This document shows positions 1 through 13,900 of a stretch of 64,000 bases of DNA, piece after piece; the first letter of the stretch is position 1, and the number at the start of each line of letters is the position of its first letter. The translations under genes were made by a program, and so were the position numbers. Origin of the DNA: Paragordius varius (lineage: Eukaryota > Nematomorpha); assembly GCA_964247055.1 (NCBI GenBank), contig OZ176052.1, positions 11,656,001 through 11,720,000 on the forward strand. The letters run 5' to 3'. A model generated the notes under the pieces. The model was given only the letters and a program-made list of their open reading frames with translations. It was not told the DNA's origin and ran no database searches.

Positions 1-26
1 TTTACTCATGAAAAAAGCATTCGTTA

Positions 27-843
27 GGATTTAACTGGGGATAGGGGTTGAAAAATTGATCTAATCGCATACGATACAAGATCATTTGGGAAACAAAGGT
101 AATTTTCTTCTAAAAAAATTCGAGCCACTTAAAGGATCCTATTTTGATTTCAAAATTGATGATCCCCTCAACTCCTATCATACAAATGTGTGATACGTTT
201 TTTCCCCACAATATATATGCGCTAAACCATTTGAAAACTTTCTGCGGCAGAAAATTGTCCTAAAGGTGCGTATCCAATATTTTTGATTCTTCCTGACAAA
301 TTTTCTCCTGTTGTGTTTAAGGCGTATTAGAAGCGCGTTTCATATCGCTTCGAATAACTAGCAAAGAAATTCTTTCTCTCAGTTCTAAAATGCACTTTTT
401 ACGGGTTATATTTATTTCAGTATTTTACGCATTGTAGGTTTTAAAATCTTTGGAGGATCTGGTATTTTATTCAATTGATCATTAATCGTGGTTTTACTGG
501 CATTTTAAATGGTTTCAAGTTAAATCAAGATACCCAAATCTGGAAATTTTTAATACCCAAAACCATATTCCGGCTAAATTTATTAACCCGATAGTTTTTC
601 ATTTTCCAGAGGATTAGAAAATACTCTATATGCCTTGTATTTTTTTCTTTCGCCCAAAATTCATAAACTTTATTATAAAAAATGCTGGCTAACTGGCATA
701 TATAGAGGAACGTATCATTCCTATGTATGATAGGAGTTGAGGGAATCATTAATTTCGAAATCAAATCGAGATTATTGAAGCGGTAACTCCTTCAAATTTT
801 GCTTGGGGCTTTTTTTACCCCCAGTTAAACGCTATTAAATGTT
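27..843. mobile_element. Degenerate fold-back (long inverted repeat) element in laminin intron
   Basis: The arms are imperfect inverted copies. Positions 155-185 contain ccctcaactcctatcat and positions 726-745 contain its reverse complement. The surrounding 40-50 bases also pair, with a stretch like gatttcaaaattgatgat on the left matched by the complement of atcattaatttcgaaatc on the right. An outer block reads taactgggg at 33-41 and ccccagttaa at 819-828. The centre (about 240-650) shows no coding potential. No clean target-site duplication is visible and the left end may lie outside the window. This looks like an old non-autonomous inverted-repeat transposon. The family is unassigned. Confidence 0.55.
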
Positions 844-849
844 TTTTTA

Positions 850-868
850 CCCCCCCCCCCCCCCCCCC
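850..868. repeat. Homopolymer of 19 cytosines
   Basis: An uninterrupted run of C just right of the fold-back arm, followed by agttaaa. That suggests slippage expansion inside a former cccccagttaa end motif. Its length is likely polymorphic and assembly-sensitive. Confidence 0.9.
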
Positions 869-1227
869 AGTTAAAATCTATAAATTGTTTTTGACAAATT
901 CATATTTTATCTCCAAAAAGACCACTCCATTGTTATAACTATGATAGATCAATATATCCAATTAAGACGTTTGTGTGAGGAAATACAAGACAAAATCAAT
1001 GAAAAATTATTTTGGTTTTTCTAATTCTATTTTAATAAAATAGTTGCCTTAAAAAAACTAAAAAATGAAAATAATTAACAACTTTTTAAAAAATTTTATC
1101 GTTCCTCCCAGAATTGGCGGTACTTTATAATTTTTTACTGGGAATTAGTTTTTCTAAAACGCTTTCATTTTTTGCCCTTTTCATCTTACTGCATTATACT
1201 ATGTGATGTTTTTTGTTATCACAATAG

Positions 1228-4200
1228 GTAAATCATACCATACAAATCAAATTACCGAATGAAGAAGAATACGTTGTTATAGCCAAATATGTTCAAGATA
1301 AATATCCAGGTTTCACAGTTAACATTGATATTGATGAGGGAAAAGGACACATCATAGGAAAGTTTAAGTTGGATTACTGCCCAAACTTATCGGGTTGTTA
1401 TGTTCTCCTTAAAGATTCAGACCTTAAATGGGTCTTTGAATTGCCGAAAGAATTCAATCTAACCATATATCATCATACTCCCTATCTGTTTTGGCTGGTA
1501 TATAATTGCTTGCATACATAACTTAATTTTTTAAATATACAAGTTTAACATTTTATGATAAATATATTTGTGTTGTTTGTAGAACAATATAATTCTCATG
1601 CCCAAAGATGTATACCAAAACAATTGGTTAGTTAATACACAACCAATTGACCAAACTGTCAAATTTATTGAAAGGTGTACAAACATTTTTATCGAGAATG
1701 ATACGAACACATTGATGGACCCATTTTGTCAAAAGGCCATGTTTTCGCTCTCCACCGATTTTAATACAGGGGCACTGCAATGCGATTGCGATAACCGCGG
1801 ATCTATCAGTTATAGCTGTAACCCTGTGGGCGGACAATGCCAATGTAAAGCCAATATAATTGGTCGGACTTGTTCCCGCTGTAAATCGGGATACTATGGA
1901 TTCCCTAATTGCCAAAGTAAGCTACTTTTTTGCATGGAAAGATGCGCCAAATTTGGTCAATATTGAATGAATGAAAACTTTGATTATATCTACTTTTAAT
2001 TTAGTGTCAAAATGATTTATTCAAATATATATCAAAATATTAAATATTAGAGGTATCGGATTACCATATTTTAATTTAATATTAATTTCCAGTGTCCTTG
2101 GATGCATATAATGCTTGATTCGCTGATAATAATGGTAAACAACATATTACTCTTTATGTATTATAGAATGTTCATGTCCTTTTTCGCTCTGTGACGAATC
2201 CACGGGCCAATGCCTCTGCCCTCCTCGCGTGACCGGGGCAAAGTGTGAAACGTGTGAACCATTTACTTTTGGTTATGATCCTATCATTGGATGTCAACCG
2301 TGTAATTGTATGGCTGCTGGTGTCGCAAATCCCAACACTGATCTCAATTGCCAAGCCTTAACGGGTAAGTGTCGATGTAAGCCCAATGTTGTAGGCCGAG
2401 ATTGTTCCACATGTCAATTCGGACATTACGGGTTCCCGCAATGCCAACAATGTGCATGTGATACACGGGGAGTTACGCAAAGTGTGTGCGATTCTTATGA
2501 CGGTTCCTGTTACTGCAAGGTATGTTTTAGTTTAAATCCTTTTTCGAGACAAGATTTTATTTAATCTAATTAACCTGTGTGCAAAATAGGGGGGGGGCTT
2601 TATATTTTTATTTTGGCCAATTATTGTACTATTTAGTTTTTATATTGAACCGTTTATGGCTCGGTTTTGGAATTATTTTACCGTTGGTTAATGAAAGGCT
2701 TCGCTAATTATTTTTTATCAGCCTTATTTGGAAAAATAGCCATGAAAGTATAAACATGTAAATGCTTTATTTTTAATCGCCCTAAAATAGTGTGGTTTGA
2801 TATAATAGAATAGCTAACAAAACTAAAGTCAATAGTTGTGAATACTCACAATAGAGGGGAAAGTTTGAGGCACATAACCATTCTTAAATGAGTGATAGCA
2901 TACAAAGTATCATTCATATTATAAAAACTAGCGTAAATCTCGTGCTGCTAAGCCCGAAGAAGTCCTTCGGACTTGTGGGGGGGCATTTTTGATTTTATAA
3001 GCAATTTTGATATGCGGCACGAAGTTTTATGATTCACATAGTCTCATAAGTTTTCTGAAATTTGGCTCTAAAGGCATATTGTATCGATATGATGGCGCAG
3101 TTGTAGGCGGGTCCCCGTACCTAGAGACCAATATAAAAATGTATTTGCATAAAAAAATTTGCCTTTTACCTGGAATCATTCATTCCTAATAGTTTATGGA
3201 AGAATGGCTTCAAAACTAAATGATAGCTCAATGATAGCGCATTTTTTAGAGAGTAAAGGGCCTATTTAACAGCTAATTCAAAAAATCCGCTCGACTAAAA
3301 TTTTTGACTTTTTACGGGTAATACTTTAAGCAGCTATTGAACTCATATCACCTGATAGGTTTTCTGAAATATAGCCCCAAAATCACGCGATTTCGATATG
3401 ACGGGTCAGTTTTTCGCGGTAGCTCCTTACCCAGCAGCTATCATCAAAGAAATGGTTGACTAAAATTTTTGCCTTTTAACAGGGAAAGCGTAGAATCCTT
3501 ATTTAATTTTTAAAGTCTCATACCTTAAGCAAAAAAATACAATCAAAAAATTATTTTTGTGGCTTTGTTTTTTTTTTGAAAAAAAATGGCATTTTACGGG
3601 GGGAGCGGGTAAAAAGAGGGCCATCAAAAAAGTGACTCGACTATGTTCGGCGCAATCGAAAATAACTAAACAAAAATCATATAAGGTCCAACACGTTCTC
3701 CGGAAAATTGTCTAAAAGACACGATTTTTATGGACTTATGTTTTCAAAAAAACGCGTTTTTTACACGGGATAGGCCCGAACTGGGGGCCTATTTCAAAAA
3801 AAGGGCGAAGTTATTGTCGGGGCATTTATTAATGATTATATTTTTTCGATGTTTGGATTTGAATGGGTCCACCGGTTTTCCAGGAGCAGATAAGAAAGCC
3901 AGTATTTTTTATTTTTATAAATATATGGATTATTAAATCTTATTTTTTTTAGAAAAAAATAATATAAAAAAAACAAGGATAATTTTTCATTACAAATTGA
4001 AAACATATAAAAATTGCACATTCGCTTTTTAGAACTGCAGTTACGGTTTTAACGGTTCCTATTGGGATCCTTATGTAACAGCAGAATAAAGAGATTTGAA
4101 AAAATTATAAGTGTAAAATAATTTATGAAATTTTTTATTATATTACATAGGAAAATACGGAGGCACCATATTGTGATAGGTGCAAACCTGGGACATTTTT

Positions 4201-7200
4201 GTTGGATGGACGGGACCCCAAAGGATGCATTAATTGTTTTTGTTTTGGCGCAACTCAAATATGTCAATCCTCCATGATGTTTTGGCATTCGGTATATATC
4301 TACATAATAATATATAAGATATGCATTGAGCAAGATTCTGTAAAGAAAATATAAGGATTAAGTCTTTTAATATTATTTTTTGGTATTATATATGATTAGA
4401 GATATTAATTAGCTTTATAAAGTTGATGGTCTTTTAATGCCTATTATACTTTTAAAGTTTTGGTATATTAAAGCAAATAAAACTAAACTTATTTATGTCA
4501 TATTTTAGAATATTAATTATATTAGATTACAAGAGTAGATGGTTGGACGCTAAAAGATCACAGCACGGAAATTAGCAAGGATTCAGTAACGTTTGATAAC
4601 CAGCAAAAAGTTATTTATGTCAAAAATTTGGGACACCATTCCAAATCTGACAATGGTATCTATTTGTCTGCACCTCAGACCTATATTGGGAATAAAGTAA
4701 AACATTAATTTCGACAGCAAATGTTTAAGTTATTTTGCACTCCATACAATTCCTTATAAATATATATATATATATTTAACTCTTAGGTAAAATCATACGG
4801 CGGAAACTTATCTTATGAACTTTTTATCCGAGCCCATAGCAATTATAAGGAAGCGGTACATGTTCGACCAACACTTATATTGAAAGTAAACCTTTTAAAT
4901 TAAATATTTATACCTATATTTTACCAAAAAATATTATATTTTGACAAAATTTTTAGGGAAACAACATGACTCTCATACATTATTCGGACGAACAACCAAA
5001 CATCAATACACCTCACAAAATAGTTATAAATTTGAGGGAATTTTCGTTTGAACATTTAGATAACATTAAGACTACTGGTACATCATCCCAAAATGGGATA
5101 CCAATGGCTCCTATGTACAAATCCGTAACTCGTGAACAATTTATGATGATTTTGGCTAATGTACAAGAGCTTTCAATCCTAGTTCAATACTTCTCTACCA
5201 ATTTGGAGACACAGTATGTACTGTAACTCTAACTTTATCAAATTAATAAAAGATAAGTGATGACGGTTTATTTAACATCGCAACCACATTTTTGGGGAGT
5301 TAATCAAAAATTTATGTGCGGATGACTATTTTTGGATGTTAACCCTCCTTTTTAATTTTTTTGGGTACTATTTTCGCGCATATATAGGCATAAATCTATT
5401 TTTTGCTATTTTTTTGTCATTTCCAGGCCTTAGTTATTCAATAAAGTTACTTTTCGAGTCTAGCGTTTATCACAAAAGATTGATTATATACTATTTTCTT
5501 ACGTTTGTAGTGTTCGACAACCGTCCCTTGACACCGCAGCAAACTTTATGGCATCTTCCCCACAAGAAACTGCTAAAGCGAATACTAATCCTTTGATGAA
5601 ACCTGCCCTGAGTGTGGAACAATGCCAATGTCCAATCAATTATGCTGGCACGTCATGTGAAACATGTAACGTTGGATACTATCGCGTTTCCCACTCTAAT
5701 ACTTGGAATGGCATTATTAATAATAATGCAAATCATTTTTCACAATATGCCCTGTCTCAAGGCCTGGGTGACAATTATATGATGTTATCATCAAATACGT
5801 TGTTACCTATTTATGATCGAATACATGCTGCACCTTATTGCGTAAAGTGTGAATGTAATGGTCATGCCGAAACGTGCGAAGATGAAACGGGAAAATGTAT
5901 AGATTGTCAGCATAACACGACTGGGGACCATTGTGAAATGTGTCAAGCCGGGTTTTATGGCGATTCTCGGTTAGGGACGCCGAACGATTGTTCCGTTTGC
6001 CCTTGTCCTTTGCCACAACCATCCAATAAGTATGTGTCAATTTTTGAGAACTATATTTTTAACAATTCTTTGGCTTTATAGTTGGTATGTAAGTTTTTGG
6101 ATTTACGAATGATACAGATCTATGAGCCATGAAATAAACAGAAATCATTTGTAAAAAACATATAAAACGAATTTTAACGGTATACTTTGATGTTTAGTAG
6201 GCATTTATAGTAGGGAAAATTGCATTTAAACAACATTTTATTTGACAAATATTATTGATATAAATTTTTGGTTTTAGCATTTTTAATGTTTTTGCGAATA
6301 AGGTTGTAAAAACCCTTAAATTTCAGTGAGAAAACAATTGTCCCATTATATTATATACAACATACACATTTATATGTTCCTTTAGTTTTGCAAACTCGTG
6401 TCAAATCCGCGATGATGGACAACGCTATACACTAATAACTTGTGACTGTCATCCAAATTATGCTGGTCTCAATTGTGAAAGGTATGCAACATTATTTTCC
6501 ATAAAATTTTTATATATTTTACTTGCCTATATTTCAAACCTGTATCGAAGGCACATCATTTCGATTTTGTCATTTATTTTATTTATATGGTATTAGATGT
6601 GCTCCAGGTTTTTACGGAGAACCGTACAAAGTAGGCGGTAGTTGCAAACCGTGTCAATGCAATAATAATTTGGATATGAGTCATGAGAGCCCTTGTGATG
6701 GTATTACCGGGGCATGCATAGCTTGTGGAAATAATACTGCGGGCCCGAGTTGTAATTTGTGCGCTTTGGGTTATTTTGGTAATGCCATAAGTGGCCGATG
6801 TCAACCTTGTAAATGCAATGGGTGTGGTTCCACCTGTGATGCCTTAACTGGTCATTGCAGGTGTCACGCTAATGTAGCTGGACAATATTGTGACGTGTGC
6901 GCTGTAAGAATTTATCATTTTATATATATATATATATATGTTGAGGGTGGAAGTGAAAATAAAGGTTAAAATCCAGGAATTTCCACTTGCTTCCTTAATA
7001 CTAGATCATAATTGGATATACTAAAAATTGGTATAAAATTACTTTTATGCTTTGTAAATTTTCTTTTAACTAATATGAATGTGTCAATCAGGAAAAAACG
7101 TGTTATTTTCGGAATAATATAAAAAATTAACATTGATATGTCAAATTAAAATAATGACTCCTAGAATAGCACATCATTATATAATGTTAACTTTGTAACA

Positions 7201-7938
7201 ACTTTAAATTAAATATTTCAACTATTTTTTCTGCATTTTAGCCTGGTTTTTGGGATTTTAAAAGTTGTTCCGGTTGCAAAGCATGCAATTGTTCTATTGG
7301 TGCAGAAACTCCCCAATGTGATACACTTACTGGTCAATGTGCATGTAAGCCAGGTACCACGGGTAAATATTGCGAAAGGTGTCGCGATGGTTTTTGGAAT
7401 TATGGGCCAAACGGATGTCAACGTAATTTCTTTACAATTTATTTAATTCTTTGGAAAACTTTTTCGGTAATTTCATAAAGAATTCTATTTATGCATTTCT
7501 ACTAAAATATTCCGTTTTTAATAAAATAAATGTGGAAAACAAAGGGGTAAAATGTGTAAACTATCCCTTCAAGATTTTTGTAAAGAACCTTAACCTGTAA
7601 AAGACTGCCAACCACCATTTTATTAGTAATTATTTTTTATTAAGCCAAAACATATCATATAACACAGCTCCTCATTTATCAACCCTAAATGCATTGGCAA
7701 TATTAATTTTATAATATGGTTACTGTATAAGTTTTTTTATAAAAACTTAATTCATTGATTTCACGCCTTATTTTTTTTTTACTGCGAATTATAGCTTGTG
7801 CATGTGCCTCCCATGGTTCCATAGGAACACATTGTGATGCCAAAACAGGACAATGTAGTTGTCTCTTAGGCGTGACTGGTGATAAATGTGACCAGTGTAA
7901 ACCTCGACACATTTTGGCTCAAGGCAAGGGATGTCAAC
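1228..7938 (+). other. Laminin short-arm part: LF-like region, LE repeats and laminin IV domain
   Basis: Exon 1228-1497 and the first part of the next ([10 protein letters not shown]...) form the region that precedes the inner LE repeats in alpha3/5 chains. Cysteine-rich laminin EGF-like (LE) repeats start near 1780 with CDCDNRG. One laminin IV domain spans about 4526-5620 and includes [10 protein letters not shown] and [16 protein letters not shown]. It is flanked by a split LE repeat ([10 protein letters not shown] before, [15 protein letters not shown] after), as in the family. More LE repeats follow to 7938. The intron 2520-4150 is inflated by a Helitron at 2928-3929. Confidence 0.9.
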
Positions 7939-10900
7939 GTAAGTGTCATAAATAACTCTAATAATGATAAATTAGGTTATTAATATAAATTTGGAATATA
8001 TATATATATATAATATATGTATATGCCTTATTTACCTAATTTATTTAATAAAACATCATAAAATGGTAAATAAATGTTGCATTTAGTCAAATATTAAAGG
8101 AGTTGGGATCTAGAAGGATTGTTTTGGGCGAATAAAGATTCAACTAATCACTAACATTTTTATTTTATATTTTTTTAAAGGGTTCATTACTGCGTAATTT
8201 TACAACACTCTATTTTTTTAAATACCCAAAATTAGCTTGTGATAAATGTATCCATACACTGTTGGACGATGTTGATACGCAACAAAATTTATGGCAAAAT
8301 GTGAGTCACGTTATTCGTGATATTTCATCCGGCGTTTATAGTCGGAGACGCTTCAATGAAATCAATCAAACCATCGCAAATCTAGCACCATTGCTTGAAA
8401 GTGTTAGGAAATCCGCTAAAGATCCCCATGGAGGTGTAAGGTTTGAAATGGCCCCTATAAAAGACGCTTTGTTGGCTCTTGGTGTACAATCTCAATACAT
8501 TGAAACGAAATTGAATAATTTAGCCTTTGAAGCAAATATCAGTCATTCTGGTATGACCAATCTTACCAAAGATGTTGGTGATATGGCTAAAACTATCACT
8601 GCCCTCCATCGCACCATATATGGTAATTATATTAAGCTTTTCCATTTTTTTTAAATTAAATGTTTGAACATTATCATCTATTTTTAAAACTTTTGACCCT
8701 AACATACTGAAATAAGAAGAATCAGCACAAGCATAATCATAATTTTTATCTATATTTTTGTATCTAACCTAAATTTAATTAATAACTGCCAAATAAGGAA
8801 AAGGATGAGGCAATTTTACAAAGATAAGTTAAAAAAAAGATCTACTTGAATAATGGTATTTATGTTCTAATCGTTTCAAAAGGGTAAAAAATAAATTTTA
8901 ACGATTGCGAAAATTTACTGGTAATTTCAAATATAATATATAGAATGATTAGTCTAATTATTTTAAAGAAGTTTTTTATCGTGTTTGGTAATAGTCTCGC
9001 ATATATGCGTTTATATCACTACTTAAAATAATTAAATAAAATTTTTTATACAACATATGCAATAATTTAGACGTTATCACAAAGGCTCGACGAGTAGAAA
9101 ATGCTATAAAATCTGATAAAGTTCGAGAAAATAGAGATACACTCGTGGAACAAGCGCAAAGAATGTCCACTCTTCTCAATGATATGAGTTTTAATTCGAC
9201 CGAAGCACAAATACGGACTGATATGGAAGCTATTTATGAATGTAATTTATATCTTTGCGTTTTCCAAAAAATTGATTACTATTATTTGTATTATTCATAA
9301 CTTCTCTATTTTTTAGTATTATATCGGGCTCAATTCATGGAATTCGGTCCTAAACAAGTGCAAGAAACTATGACCTCTCTTGTGAAAGATTGTGACGCAC
9401 TCGTTGATAAATTACGGAATGTTCATAATTTTACGCGTCAAATATACTCTCATCTTGATCAAAATCAGAGACTGCTACAGCAAACTGATCCACTCACTGT
9501 TAAACAAATGATCTCAGACACACAAAGTCATAAAACAGAATTGGGCGATACGGTCCGTGGAGCACGAAGATTAATTGAAGAAACTAAAGGCGTATATATC
9601 AATGCCTCAAAGTATACAATTTTCCTCTAGTATTACCATTAAAACAGGGGAAAGTTATATTTTATAGCACCAGTAGTTTTAAACGGTTTTGAAAAGTGGT
9701 TTCAGAACCGCAGTTCAAAATCTTTATATCATAAAAACAAAGTTAACCTTATTTTTAATTTTTTTTATTTTATTAATAGAAGAATAATTGATAGGGGAAT
9801 TTGTCACTTTATAATGAAACCGAAATCCGAACCATTTGACCGAAAAATTGCGGGTTTCGAATTATAAGTTTGGTGACTTCAATTTACCGGAAACTCTATT
9901 GAATATAAAGCAATTGTTATTAAATTAACTATAATTTTAGTACATATTTGCCTTATTATACTTTATGATCTGGTTACAATCGCATAAATTAAATGTTATA
10001 AATTAATGTAGAAATATGCAACAACTCGAAATTACACTTGAAAGTACCAACACGCCACACCAAGCCTTGTTAAACTTTGTTACTACAAAAAATCCTGAAA
10101 CCTCCAAAAATGAAAATCAATTACCACTTCCAACTACTCTGATAGATTCTGTCCTTCAACATTCACAAATGTTAGAATCTCAATCTTATCATTTTCAGCT
10201 AACGTTTAATCCCACGAAAGCTGTTTCGAGTCCCGCAACAAAAGCTGCCTTAGTTTATAAAACGATCACTGAATCCATTTTGAATGGTTCATGGCTAGCT
10301 AATTCGGCTGAAATGAATATCCAAGCAGCAGAAAGCCTTATAAACATTGATGATAATGGCCTTAATGTTGGATTGGAAGACCAAAATTCTCGTTTCTTTC
10401 ATCATAATGCGACAAACAATTCAACTTTAGGGAATAAAAACCATGACACAATTAGGTATGTTATTTAAATTTTAAAATTTAAACTTATTCTTGAAAAAAA
10501 AATAGTTCATACCTATTTTTTGTATAATCCATAGCCGAACATTCTTTATCGCAAGCCGGGAGATTTTGGCAAAAACACAGGAGGCCAGCTCCAAAATCCA
10601 ATTTGATAGCGTTTCCAAACTCCGACTCATCAAAGAAACTATCGAAATAAATGAAGAGAGACTTGAGGAGCTTGGCAACGAGGTTGATATATTACAAGAA
10701 AGTGTTGAGCACGCCCTAAATACATTAACTGCCTCTACGGGAACTTCTGATGGTAATCTTTTTAATTAAAATATATTAACACATTTTATTGATGATGTAT
10801 TTATGAATTTTATCCTTATAAATTCTTTTTGAAATAAAAACTGTAAAAATCTAATATCATTATAGGGGATATTTTGCAAGAAGCGACTCGTGTTTTAACC

Positions 10901-13900
10901 GATGCTACGAATCTTGAGTCCGAATTTTCTAATATAGCTCTACTTTTTAATCAAACGAATGATAAACTCAAATCCACCCCTAGTTATATGACCAATAAAG
11001 GAAAACAAGATATTGGATTAGTGGGTATGTTTTTTGCATTTAAGATTTAAAAGTTAAAAATTATTTATTTCGTATTCGGCCATTTAAACCACTATTTGAT
11101 TCAAAAATACTGATATCACAGACTGTAAAGCAAATTTAACATAACAAATCGTAAAAAATTTGTTAAAATGCTGGTTTTCATTCTGTCGTGTTCTGTAGTT
11201 ACACAAGCTCTGTCTGATGTTAAAAGTGCAGAATCCGCTTTGGGCTCTGCAGAAACGCGGGTTGGATCGCTAAAACATCACGATACAACGCTCGATGGTG
11301 GCCTCGATGAATTGGAACAATTATTGGCTCAAGCACGAACTCAAACTGAACAAATTTCGCTTGGGATAAATAGCGATGGAGAAGGCTACCTAACTTTACA
11401 TCACCCTGAACATTTGATTGAAGCCACGTCACATACCAGTCTACATGGTTACTTCCGGACATCACATAAAAATGGCCTCATATTTTTTGCTGGTCCTTCT
11501 AACCACACGAATCATACGGAAGCCATACAGGTAGGTTTTCTCTAATTTTAAGGAAAAAAAATTGGCTAATGTAAAACTATTTTTTTTAAAGAGACATTTT
11601 ATTATTATGGTACTGATTTACGAAAATTAATTCCAATTTTAAATGTATCGATAATATCGGTTTTTAATCGGGAATAATTGCATAATTATTGCCCGAAACA
11701 TGATATATTCGTTGCTAGCTTCAAAAATATATTTAGGATTTCTTTGCCCTTGCTATACAAAATGGATATCCACACTTTTATTTTGATATGGGCGAAGGTG
11801 CAGGCGTTGTTAAAAGCAATAACTATGTAGCAGACAATCAATGGCACAAATTCATTATTGAAAGGTATGTTATTATAAATTTTATATTTAAAAAAACTTG
11901 TCGATGATACCGCGCTCTATACTACTCTATTTCATAATTTTAGGAATGGTATAAGAGGCATACTGACCATCATATCTCGAACGAATGAATCGACTCTCGT
12001 TACTCGACGGAAAGGTAAAACCAAATATGTGACGGATACACAGGAGGCTATAGCTCGTGGTAGCAAATCTATCATGAATTTCGGAGGGAATGGAACGACT
12101 GTAATTTATATTGCAGGCCTACCAAAATCTTCAAAAAAGCATATATCTTCCACCATCTTAGAGAGCAATAATATAACTGTGGCCGGGTTCAAGGGCTGTA
12201 TCGATGGCTTAGTCCTTAATCGACAACCCATAAGTCTTTGGAACTTTAAAGAAACTACCCCTGGAATTACTGCTTGCGCTGAACGCGATTGGGAATTTGA
12301 GGATCACAACAGCGAACGGTTCGATGAAGGTCGGTTTGCGAAATCGGTTTCTGCGACATTTGATGACAACTCGAACAGTAATAAATGGGATATGAATGAA
12401 GTGGCCTCTACCTTAGATCAATCTACTGCTACGGATGATTTAAAAGGCCAATTAGCTAAGCCCGTGCGCTACACCAGTCAAAATTATTATCATTTCGATG
12501 GATCTAGTTTCACCATTGTTCCTAAAGGTAATTTGGTATGAAAAGGATTAATTACCTAATTTAAAAATAAAAAATCCGAAAAACAATTATTAACAATATT
12601 TGATTTGCTAGCCAATGTATTTAACCCTTTTACTACATCATATAAATAGGTACTATTTTAGATTTGTCTACTGTAATTTGTTTATTGTATTTTGGATATG
12701 GTTAAACATATATATATACATAATCAATTTACAACTCTTACAGGAAAATTTAATCCCACCGAAAAAAGTCACATAGGCTTCAAAATTAAGACGCTTCAAC
12801 CCAAGGCTCTGCTAATTTTTGCACGCCGCGATTCTGTGAGGAATGAAAGTAAGGATTACATGGCACTCGAAATTAATGATGGACAGATAATTTTCCATTT
12901 TGATTTGGGTTCGGGGCCAGCTTATTTGGTTTCCGATATACGGATTGATGATAACAACTGGCACGATATAGATGCTAACCGCCAAGGTCAAAATGCTTTG
13001 TTACGCGTGGATGGACGAGAGGGTACACGCTTTGACAGAGAAATGAATTTCTTAAATAATACAAATAATTTTATATTTGCCTAAATAATGTTTTTGAACC
13101 ACAAGCTTAGATTTGCAATTGGTTATATATTTTTTTCCAATTTTTTAATCTCTTATGCCCACTTTAGTTGCAAATACCGTTTCCCCTGGTACGGATAAAA
13201 CTTTGGAGATTGGAGAAACTATCTTTGTTGGCGGTTTAGATCATGAAATAGCCTTACAAACGGGTCTAACTCACGTCCCAAATTTCAAGGGTTGTTTGGA
13301 GGATTTACAATTTGGACGAAATTTTATTGATTTGGGTCGACTGTCTTCCAATAATCCGGGTATGTCCCTCGGATGTCCACAAATCAACACGGCATTATTA
13401 AGTTTTCCACCCTTTTCCAAAGGATACATTTCTATGGACATTGGCCCAATCACATACGATATAACGATTAACTTAAGATTTAAAACTGTGAGTGAAAGTT
13501 CTCTCCTTATGTTTGCCGCTAATGCTGATAGGGTAAAATATTATATTATTTTGGATGTGAAATCAAATTTTGTTTTGAAAAATAACATGATTTTACATGT
13601 TTTTTTAACAAACATTCGTTAAATGCTTCATTAGGGAAATGTACATATTTTTATGACCGTTTTAGAGCGATGTCTTTGCCCTGATAATATTGAGTGGAAA
13701 TGTTGTACTCATTAGCAAAAATGCACAAGACTCATTCAGCCTTTCGACTTATGATAAAAATTTTAATGATGGCATGTGGCATAATTTGAACGCGGTCAAA
13801 GATGATACTGGGTTTATATTTCTTTTAACTTTTAAATATGTATTAAATCATTTTACGCAAAAAAGCTTTTTTTGACTCCAATAATAATGCGAAACTAAAC

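Noticed and set aside
1628-1915. Open frame on the minus strand opposite a laminin exon
   Set aside because: It mirrors the cysteine-rich plus-strand exon 1583-1916, which has full laminin homology and splice sites; the minus frame has no similarity of its own. The same applies to the antisense frames at 2172, 5807, 6583, 7218 and 43313.
3007-3936. Short open frames inside Helitron copy 1, and similar ones in copies 2 and 3
   Set aside because: They repeat with the non-coding element, shift frame between copies and show no Rep or helicase motif.
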